Positions 25,378 to 31,629 of a stretch of 64,000 nt of DNA are shown one piece after another. The first letter of the stretch is position 1. Every line of letters starts with the position of its first letter. The translations under genes were made by a program, and so were the position numbers. The stretch is from Prevotellaceae bacterium HUN156 (lineage in GTDB: Bacteria; Bacteroidota; Bacteroidia; Bacteroidales; Bacteroidaceae): NCBI GenBank assembly GCA_900119285.1, contig FPIT01000011.1, positions 53,702-117,701 on the forward strand. Reading direction: 5' to 3'. The notes beneath the pieces were generated by a model. That model searched no databases. It was given only the letters and a program-made list of their open reading frames with translations, and was not told the origin of the DNA.

Positions 25378-25899
25378 ATGCCCATAATAGAAGAGAGACT
25401 TAGACAAACATTTAGCGAAGGCGGAGCACAGAAAATCTATCAAGAAGTTAAGGCAAGTGATGATTTTCTGGGTTTCGCCCATCGTTATGCATTCAGTCAG
25501 GATTATCTCGTGGCAAGGAGTGCTTTGTGGGGACTAACCAAGGCGAGTAAAGCAGAATTGTCCCAATTACAGGAGATACTCAACAAATTCATCGACCAAG
25601 CCATGCAGACAGATAATTCATCCGTCAGACGACTGTCGCTGAACATCGTTGAGCGATTGCAAATGAACGAGGAAGACCTGCGTACAGACTTCCTTGATTT
25701 CTGTTTGGACCACATGATAGATGTAGAGGAGTTTCCTGGCATTCAGTCAGTCTGTATGAAACTTGCTTTCCGCATGTGTAAGTTCTACCCAGAATTGATG
25801 GATGAACTGAAACGCACCCTCGAAACGATGGAGATAGACTATTACAAACCTGCCGTAAAGTGTGTAAGAAACAGAATCCTGAACGGAAAACTAAAGTAA
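25378..25899 (+). CDS. Small helical (HEAT-like) protein of unknown function
   Basis: The 173-residue, acidic, soluble protein has paired amphipathic helices (for example VRRLSLNIVERLQMNEEDL and CMKLAFRMCKFYPELMDEL), resembling HEAT-repeat proteins such as the DNA alkylation repair family. No catalytic motif is seen. It closes the unit that begins at 22683, 9 bp after the flavodoxin gene. Confidence 0.65.
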   Translation: MPIIEERLRQTFSEGGAQKIYQEVKASDDFLGFAHRYAFSQDYLVARSALWGLTKASKAELSQLQEILNKFIDQAMQTDNSSVRRLSLNIVERLQMNEEDLRTDFLDFCLDHMIDVEEFPGIQSVCMKLAFRMCKFYPELMDELKRTLETMEIDYYKPAVKCVRNRILNGKLK

Positions 25900-25908
25900 C
25901 AACCGATC

Positions 25909-25985
25909 CATTCGTCACAGATTAGCGCAGAATATCCCAGATCTTTGGCAGAATTGGCAACTATCCGTAATTTTGCAGTCGAAAA
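25909..25985 (+). promoter_or_regulatory. Shared promoter module, copy B
   Basis: Blocks CATTCGTCACAG, GAATATCCCAGA, TTTG (25944-25947), GGCAACTATCCG and TAATTTTG (25968-25975) are present; -33 to -7 spacing is 20 nt. It drives the zinc-ribbon/PNPOx gene. Confidence 0.78.
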
Positions 25986-26005
25986 CGATAAAGCGAAATA
26001 AGAAT

Positions 26006-26740
26006 ATGGAGAAAGAAGTCAAATTCTGTCAGAGTTGCGGCATGCCGCTGACAGACGATGTACTCGGCACCAATGCCGATGGTAGCAAGAACGAAGATTA
26101 TTGCATGTATTGCTATAAGGACGGTAAGTTCTTGCAAGACTGTACGATGGAAGAAATGATTGAGCACTGTGCTCAGTTCATTGGTGTAGTAAACGAGGGG
26201 TTGCCCAGTCCGATTACAAAAGAGGAGTATATCGGACAGATGAAGATGTACTTCCCTCAACTGAAGCGTTGGCGTAAGACACTTACTGTCAACGATGATG
26301 AGGTCATGAAGGCAAATCCTGCTTTGGCTGGGGTTAAAGAGCTTATCGCTCAGATGGCCGACTCGCTGCCTATTGCTTACATATCATCAGTAGATAATGA
26401 GGGCTATCCCTGCACCAAAGCCATGTTGGCACCTCGTAAGCGCGAGGGTATCAAGACGTTCTACTTTACCACCAATACCTTCTCGCTTCGCGTCGCCCAC
26501 TATAAGGCCAACCCTAAGGCCAGCATCTACTTCTGCGATGAAAAAGGTTTCAAGGGTATGATGCTTCGTGGCACAATGGAAGTTTTGACAGATGCCAAGA
26601 GCAAAGAGATGATTTGGCGCGAGGGCGATACAGAGTATTATCCCGGCGGCGTGACCGATCCTAATTACTGCGTACTGAAGTTCACAGCCACCGATGGCCG
26701 TTTCTACAGCGATTTTTATCCACGTAGCTTTGTTCTTTAA
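26006..26740 (+). CDS. Zinc-ribbon domain fused to pyridoxamine 5'-phosphate oxidase-like domain
   Basis: In this 244-residue protein residues 1-85 hold a zinc ribbon with CQSCGMPL and CMYCYKDG (four Cys plus later Cys/His), as in the putative zinc-ribbon family. Residues ~110-244 form a PNPOx-like split-barrel (IAYISSVDNEGYPCTKAML ... TFYFTTNTFSLRVAHYK), which binds FMN or F420. It may be a flavin-dependent reductase or a flavin-binding sensor. The start at 26006 follows module B by about 25 nt. The two domains are also found as separate proteins in other bacteria; here they are one protein. Confidence 0.8.
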   Translation: MEKEVKFCQSCGMPLTDDVLGTNADGSKNEDYCMYCYKDGKFLQDCTMEEMIEHCAQFIGVVNEGLPSPITKEEYIGQMKMYFPQLKRWRKTLTVNDDEVMKANPALAGVKELIAQMADSLPIAYISSVDNEGYPCTKAMLAPRKREGIKTFYFTTNTFSLRVAHYKANPKASIYFCDEKGFKGMMLRGTMEVLTDAKSKEMIWREGDTEYYPGGVTDPNYCVLKFTATDGRFYSDFYPRSFVL

Positions 26741-26743
26741 AGC

Positions 26744-27547
26744 ATGTTATGTATCTTAATTATTATCATTGCACTTGCATCTACTATTTCTGTGGATGCT
26801 GAGAATGAGGTAGCGGGCGGCTGCGTCAAGAAAGGTGGAACGGAGAGACGCATCAATGCGACAAGCCGTTTCCCCATGTATAGCGTCATGAAATTCCCTC
26901 AGGCACTATACGTCGCAGACTTTCTTACCAGGAACGACATCGACTTGAATACAGAGGTGCTGGTCAGGAAAGAAGAAATGCTTCAAGACACATGGTCGCC
27001 AATGTTGAGTACATTTGAAGACCAAAGGACTTTCACATACTCAGAGTTGTTGGCACTGTCGCTTCAACAGAGTGACAACAACGCCTGCGATATTCTCTTC
27101 GAACGATGCGGAGGTCCGAGAGCAGTGGATAAATATCTCCGAGATCTCGGATTCAAAGATATTCGTATTCAGAAGACGGAGAAGCAGATGCATGATACCC
27201 CAGCACTAAGTGAGCAGAACTGGTGTACGCCACAGTCGATGGTTACACTGCTTGAGTGGTTCATTGCGCATCACAACGACAACGAGCCGCTCCGCTACAT
27301 CTGGAAACTGATGGCGGAATGTCAGACTGGTGGAGATCGTCTGCCTGCCGCAGTCCCAAATTCAGCCAAAGTCGTTCATAAGACAGGTACAGGTTATCCA
27401 TTGCCGTCAGGTCGGCCATCAGGCATCTGCGATGTGGGTATTATCATATTGGATAATGGTCAGCAACTTCCAATCGCCATTTTCATTATCAACCCCTCTT
27501 CGCAATCACGGATTTCTGATGTAGCGAAACAATTACTTGAACAATAA
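26744..27547 (+). CDS. Class A (A2/CfxA-like) beta-lactamase relative, probably altered
   Basis: The 267-residue protein has FPMYSVMKF (Ser-x-x-Lys nucleophile), QQSDNNACDIL (SDN loop) and HKTGTGY (KTG), the core class A motifs in the right order, closest to Bacteroidetes A2 enzymes. Two oddities: only about 28 residues separate the signal peptide from the SVMK motif, so the first helix and strand expected before it seem missing; and at the omega loop, TPALSEQNWCTP has no obvious Glu where CblA-like enzymes have the general base. It may have reduced or altered activity. It starts 3 bp after the PNPOx gene. Confidence 0.72.
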   Translation: MLCILIIIIALASTISVDAENEVAGGCVKKGGTERRINATSRFPMYSVMKFPQALYVADFLTRNDIDLNTEVLVRKEEMLQDTWSPMLSTFEDQRTFTYSELLALSLQQSDNNACDILFERCGGPRAVDKYLRDLGFKDIRIQKTEKQMHDTPALSEQNWCTPQSMVTLLEWFIAHHNDNEPLRYIWKLMAECQTGGDRLPAAVPNSAKVVHKTGTGYPLPSGRPSGICDVGIIILDNGQQLPIAIFIINPSSQSRISDVAKQLLEQ

Positions 27548-27550
27548 ACA

Positions 27551-27943
27551 ATGAAAAGATTACGACTCGGAGCGATTCTCCATTTTATCATAGCCGTAGG
27601 TCACATCGGCTGTCTCTTTGCTTTGGATGAAGCCTTCGATGCATACGGCATCAAAGACATCATGCATAACATGGTGTTTGGTCACGTCTGGATGCTTTAT
27701 GCTCTGACCTTCTGCCTCGCTTTGGCCTTCACTCTGGCTGGGTTCTATGCCCTCTCAGCCACAGGTGATATCCATCGGCTTCCTTTGACTCGCACGGCCA
27801 TTATCATTATCATCGTGCTCTACAGCCTTCGAGCCTTGGCGGGAGGCTGGGCTTGTGTGATGGATTTTAAATGGCTGCAATGCATCTCATCCGTCATTCC
27901 AGCCTTTATAGCGTGGTGCTATTATCCTGGCCTTAAAAAATGA
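27551..27943 (+). CDS. Small four-helix membrane protein
   Basis: The 130-residue protein has four predicted transmembrane helices (around 8-26, 45-70, 82-99 and 108-125) and few polar residues. I recognise no family. It starts 3 bp after the beta-lactamase-like gene and overlaps the next gene by 4 bp (ATGA), so all three should be translated from one mRNA. A 29-bp copy of the DNA at its 3' end recurs at 30950-30979. Confidence 0.7.
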   Translation: MKRLRLGAILHFIIAVGHIGCLFALDEAFDAYGIKDIMHNMVFGHVWMLYALTFCLALAFTLAGFYALSATGDIHRLPLTRTAIIIIIVLYSLRALAGGWACVMDFKWLQCISSVIPAFIAWCYYPGLKK

Positions 27944-28431
27944 AGCGAATCCCTAATCTCCTGTCTACGTCGCGGATTGTGTTGTGTCTGCCTTTGCTCT
28001 TGGTGGATGCAATGACTTTGCCCTTTTGGACGCTCTACGTGACAGCTGGCTTGACTGATATGCTCGACGGTTTTCTGGCAAGGAGATGGGGCGTGGAGAG
28101 TAAGTTTGGGGCCAGATTGGATAGTTTGGCAGACTTCGTGTTGGCCATTGCAGTAGGATACAAGTTGTTTCTGCACCTTAAACTGCCTGCTACGCTGTGG
28201 ATGATGATAGGGCTTATCGCAATAGTGAAAATGTTCAATGCTATCTGCTCGTATGTGGTGAAACATCGGATAGAGTATTTACATACCAAAGCCAACAAAT
28301 TGACTGGCTTCCTGCTCTTTATCGGCATGATGGCGATTGGGCGGTCATACTTCGTCCCGGTTGTATGGATGATTGCTTGCATCGCCCTCTTCGCTGCAAT
28401 TCAAGAGGGGCATTATATTCGTAGCAAATAG
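27940..28431 (+). CDS. CDP-alcohol phosphatidyltransferase
   Basis: The 163-residue membrane protein contains the complete family signature D-G-x2-A-R-x8-G-x3-D-x3-D in DGFLARRWGVESKFGARLD followed by SLAD, which binds the CDP-alcohol and metal ions. Such enzymes transfer a phosphatidyl group, for example in phosphatidylglycerophosphate or related lipid synthesis. At 163 residues it is at the short end. A decayed copy of its last 26 codons is found at 31440-31518. Confidence 0.85.
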   Translation: MKRIPNLLSTSRIVLCLPLLLVDAMTLPFWTLYVTAGLTDMLDGFLARRWGVESKFGARLDSLADFVLAIAVGYKLFLHLKLPATLWMMIGLIAIVKMFNAICSYVVKHRIEYLHTKANKLTGFLLFIGMMAIGRSYFVPVVWMIACIALFAAIQEGHYIRSK

Positions 28432-28448
28432 ACATAAGATAAACAAAT

Positions 28449-29546
28449 ATGAAACTAAGTAAAGCAACAATTGAAGATTATGAGTCCATCATTGCATTTT
28501 ATGATGATGTGACGGACAGAACACCAGAGATGGAACTATATGCCAGATGGCAGAAAGGAAAGCATCCCACTCATGATGGCATCAGAGCTTATATTGAGGA
28601 GGGTAGCATGTACCTATATAAAGAAAATGGTGCTATCGTTGGGGCGATGGGTGTCACGATGTATCAGGGTGAAGACTATCATGCCATCGAGTGGTCTCAG
28701 CAGGTTCTAGATAACGAGGCTGCTGTGATTCATATCCTTGCCGTGAGTCCTGACTGCCAAGGTAAAGGCATCGGTTCTGAGATGATTCGCGAGGCCATCC
28801 GTCTGGCTCAGACAAATGGTATGAAAGCCATCCGTCTCGATGCACTCGCCTCTAATACGCCTGCCCACAAAATCTATAAGGCATTAGGCTTTGAGTACCG
28901 CGGACAGCAGCATCTCTATGCCGAGAATACTGGCTGGACAGATTTTTATTTCTTTGAATATATAAATCACACAATTTATGAAAAAAATAACTGTTATATG
29001 AAACACGAGATTATTGAACTGCACGATGTGCAGATTATTGGCATGGCCAAGAAGATTGCCTTTAATGAGGCGAAAGAAGAATGCCCAAAGTTCTGGGGTG
29101 AGTATGTGGAAAAGATTATCAAGCCTGTGGTGTTTGAGAAACAAGCACCTAATACATTCCAACAGGTGGCATTTGCTAATGGCGTTGGTGAGTTTGGACT
29201 CTGCACTTGCGACATACCCAACCACAATTGCGCTATCTGTGCAGAAATGAATTTCGGTGCTTGCAGCAAAAACACATTTACCTACGTTATCGGCGGTATT
29301 TATAAAGGTGGCGACGTACCAGAAGGCATGCAGCTCTTCCCTATTCATAGCGGAAAGTGGCTGAAGATGCATTTCGAGGGTGGCATGAAAGCCTTTCAGG
29401 AGCAGTACACGAAGTTCCATAAGGAGTGGGTACCCGCACATCCGGAATACACATGGGCAACGAATTCCTGCTGCATGGAGTGGTATCAGGGCACGGACAT
29501 CCAGTCGCCTGATTATCAATGTGGCGTGATGATGCCGTTAGAATAG
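28449..29546 (+). CDS. GNAT acetyltransferase fused to a GyrI/BmrR-like ligand-binding domain
   Basis: The 365-residue protein: residues 1-170 are a GNAT domain with the acetyl-CoA loop HILAVSPDCQGKGIGSEMI and the late LGFEYRG strand. Residues ~182-365 resemble the SHS2 ligand-binding module of GyrI/AraC effector domains (HEIIELHDVQIIGMAKKI ... EGGMKAFQEQYTKFHKEW ... CCMEWYQG). The junction NHTIYEKNNCYMKHE looks like translated spacer, with the Met of YMKHE likely once an independent start at 28998. The product might bind and acetylate a hydrophobic drug. No promoter is seen in the 17-bp gap, so it belongs to the preceding operon. Confidence 0.8.
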   Translation: MKLSKATIEDYESIIAFYDDVTDRTPEMELYARWQKGKHPTHDGIRAYIEEGSMYLYKENGAIVGAMGVTMYQGEDYHAIEWSQQVLDNEAAVIHILAVSPDCQGKGIGSEMIREAIRLAQTNGMKAIRLDALASNTPAHKIYKALGFEYRGQQHLYAENTGWTDFYFFEYINHTIYEKNNCYMKHEIIELHDVQIIGMAKKIAFNEAKEECPKFWGEYVEKIIKPVVFEKQAPNTFQQVAFANGVGEFGLCTCDIPNHNCAICAEMNFGACSKNTFTYVIGGIYKGGDVPEGMQLFPIHSGKWLKMHFEGGMKAFQEQYTKFHKEWVPAHPEYTWATNSCCMEWYQGTDIQSPDYQCGVMMPLE

Positions 29547-29562
29547 AGGTATCTGAATAACG

Positions 29563-30093
29563 ATGAAAATATTGATTATTTCCGGAAGCTCTCGTAAGGG
29601 TGGCAATACAGAATTGTTGGCTGAAGCTTTTGCCAAAGGAGCTTCAAAGCATCATCAGGTAGAGATAGTCTCTGTACGTGATTATCAGGTGAATCCGTGT
29701 TTGGGATGCAATGCATGTTTCAAAACGAACGGCATCTGTGCCCAGAAGGATGACATGGTCCTCATCTATGAGAAGATGAACCAGGCAGATATGCTCGTCA
29801 TTGCCTCGCCAGTTTATTTCTATGGCATCAGTAGTCAATTGAAAGCCGTCATCGACAGGTTCCACAATCCAATCCGAGATACTTTCCACATCAAGAAGAT
29901 GGCATTGCTACTCGTAGGTGCAGCCTCATTGCCAGAGTTGTTCGATGCTATTCTGACGGAATATAATCTCTGCTTGAAATTCTTCAATATTGAGGATGCA
30001 GGCAAGGTGCTTGTCAGAGGAGTCAAGGACAAAGGCGACATCAATAACACCGATGCACTGAATGAGGCATACAGATTAGGACTAACAACATGA
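29563..30093 (+). CDS. Flavodoxin-family NAD(P)H-dependent oxidoreductase
   Basis: The 176-residue protein begins MKILIISGSSRKGGNTELL (FMN loop) and has CLGCNACFKTNGIC, the cysteine motif of iron-sulfur flavoproteins, and ASPVYFYGISSQLKAVIDR. It is the third such domain type in the island and is related to, but clearly different from, the 24799 protein. The 3' end overlaps the next gene by 4 bp (ATGA). Confidence 0.85.
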   Translation: MKILIISGSSRKGGNTELLAEAFAKGASKHHQVEIVSVRDYQVNPCLGCNACFKTNGICAQKDDMVLIYEKMNQADMLVIASPVYFYGISSQLKAVIDRFHNPIRDTFHIKKMALLLVGAASLPELFDAILTEYNLCLKFFNIEDAGKVLVRGVKDKGDINNTDALNEAYRLGLTT

Positions 30094-30941
30094 AAATAGA
30101 ACTTGCAACAATTGAGGATGTTCCTGCTCTGCTCGACTTGCAGCGCAAAGTATTTGGTCCTTTGTGCGAGGAACTGGATTGGAAGGATGCTCCAGTCTTG
30201 ACAGAATCATTGGAACATGCTTATGCTGATTTCTCGCAAAGCACGACTTTGAAGGTGCAGGATGAAGATGGACGCATCATCGGATCCGTTCATGGTATAG
30301 TGACAGATGGCTCCCTATACATTGGTCGTCTGATGGTCTTGCCGGATTACCAACAACAAGGCATCGGCAAGCTGCTGTTCCGAGAGATTCAATCGCGTCT
30401 GCCACATAACCGCGCCTGGCTCTGCACGTGCCAGCAGGTGCGCCATCCATACGAATTCTATCTGCGCGAAGGGTTCAAACTTTACAAGAGCGAGGAAGTA
30501 GGACCTGGATTAACTTGGGCATATTTGGAGAAAAGTATTCAAGCCCCCCGCTTTACGTTCAACACCGTTGGACTGTTTACAAACAACAATAAGGCAACCG
30601 TTGAATTCTATACGAAAACCTTTGGTTTTACCACTTCATGGGATGGTGTACAGCCAAATGTAGAGATGTTCCTTGGCAACAACAGAATCATTCTTTTCCC
30701 ACGTAGTGCATTTGAGCAAATGGTCTCTAAAAGATTCCAATATCCTGAAGGTTTTAACGGCACTATGGAATTGAGCTTCAATGTACCAACTTTCGCCGAT
30801 GTTGACAAAGAGTATCAGAATACTCTAAACTGTGGCGCAAAGTCCGTACTTCCTCCAACTACTGAACCATGGGGACAGCGCACTTGCTACGTTGCCGACC
30901 CTGATGGAAACCTCATAGAAATTGGATCGTTTGTTGAATAA
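30090..30941 (+). CDS. GNAT acetyltransferase fused to a VOC (glyoxalase-like) domain
   Basis: The 283-residue protein: residues 1-150 are a GNAT domain (RLMVLPDYQQQGIGKLLF is the acetyl-CoA loop). Residues ~153-283 are a VOC domain (FNTVGLFTNNNKATVEFYTK ... ELSFNVPTFADVDKEYQ ... DPDGNLIEIGSF), the fold of glyoxalases and fosfomycin/bleomycin resistance proteins. The combination suggests modification or sequestration of a toxic small molecule, which is inference. The short linker EKSIQAPRFTF joins the domains directly. Confidence 0.82.
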   Translation: MKIELATIEDVPALLDLQRKVFGPLCEELDWKDAPVLTESLEHAYADFSQSTTLKVQDEDGRIIGSVHGIVTDGSLYIGRLMVLPDYQQQGIGKLLFREIQSRLPHNRAWLCTCQQVRHPYEFYLREGFKLYKSEEVGPGLTWAYLEKSIQAPRFTFNTVGLFTNNNKATVEFYTKTFGFTTSWDGVQPNVEMFLGNNRIILFPRSAFEQMVSKRFQYPEGFNGTMELSFNVPTFADVDKEYQNTLNCGAKSVLPPTTEPWGQRTCYVADPDGNLIEIGSFVE

Positions 30942-30949
30942 TAAATTTT

Positions 30950-30979
30950 GCGTGGTGCTATTATCCTGGTTTTAAAAAT
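30950..30979 (+). repeat. Copied fragment of the 3' end of the 27551 gene
   Basis: From GCGTGGTGCTATTATCCTGG onwards this 29-bp stretch repeats 27911-27939 with two mismatches. It now lies between two unrelated genes and encodes nothing recognisable. Confidence 0.8.
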
Positions 30980-30986
30980 TATCGTT

Positions 30987-31418
30987 ATGGAAATATCAAA
31001 TTGGTTTAAGGGTTTCGAGAAAGGTATAGCACGGCTCTCTCCAGAGGAGCGGTCTGCATTCTTCTCAGAATGTGGGAAAAACTGTGTAAATGGCGGCACG
31101 CTTTCTGTTTACAAGAAACTCTATGAGGATGCCAAAGGGGACATGGATGTGTTCTTTCAGATGGCCAATGATTTGCGAGGAGTAAAAGGTGAGATCGTAG
31201 AGACAGGTCATGTTTATCGACTAATCTTCTTGGAATGCACCTGCGAGTTGTGTAAAAAGGGATATGTCACTACGCCTTTGCTCTGTGAATGTTCACGCCA
31301 AAGTGTGATTTATTCGCTGCACAGTTTGTGGAAAGACAAGCGCTTCACCGTTACGCTTTGTCATTCCATCTTGGGTGGTGGGACAGATTGTGAAATGAGA
31401 ATAGAAGTCGATAGATAA
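30987..31418 (+). CDS. Small cysteine-rich protein of unknown function
   Basis: The 143-residue protein has cysteines at SECGKNCVNGG, LECTCELCKKGY, LLCECSR, TLCHS and GTDCEMR, suggesting a metal- or cluster-binding domain. It is cytoplasmic by sequence. I have seen similar short proteins annotated only as DUFs. ATG at 30987 is chosen; the longer frame starting at 30948 lies in the copied fragment. It sits between two remnants of neighbouring genes (30950-30979 and 31440-31518), as if it replaced the body of a duplicated phosphatidyltransferase gene. Confidence 0.68.
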   Translation: MEISNWFKGFEKGIARLSPEERSAFFSECGKNCVNGGTLSVYKKLYEDAKGDMDVFFQMANDLRGVKGEIVETGHVYRLIFLECTCELCKKGYVTTPLLCECSRQSVIYSLHSLWKDKRFTVTLCHSILGGGTDCEMRIEVDR

Positions 31419-31439
31419 ATGCCTGGAGCAGCGAGAGCC

Positions 31440-31518
31440 TTCGTCCCGGTTGCATGGATGATTTCTTGCATCGCCCTCTTCGCCGCTATACAGAAAGGGC
31501 ATTATATCCGTAGCAAAC
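31440..31518 (+). pseudogene. Remnant of a second CDP-alcohol phosphatidyltransferase gene
   Basis: The DNA is about 86% identical to 28351-28429, and the reading still gives FVPVAWMISCIALFAAIQKG versus FVPVVWMIACIALFAAIQEG in the intact gene. Only the last ~26 codons remain, preceded by unrelated sequence. Confidence 0.82.
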
Positions 31519-31526
31519 AAGATATC

Positions 31527-31602
31527 CATTCGTCACAAAATGTTGCAATTCATCCCAGAAATGGGGCGGATTGCAACATTTTTATGCTTGTGTGGCGTCA
31601 AA
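31527..31602 (+). promoter_or_regulatory. Shared promoter module, copy E (divergent variant)
   Basis: CATTCGTCACA, CATCCCAGAAAT and GGCGTCAAA are conserved. The inverted repeat is extended to GTTGCAAT (31542-31549)/ATTGCAAC (31570-31577). The -33 is degenerate and the -7 reads TATGCTTG (31583-31590), so its strength is probably lower. It precedes the outer membrane protein gene. Confidence 0.65.
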
Positions 31603-31629
31603 CTGGCAAAACATTTAATAATTAGAAAA

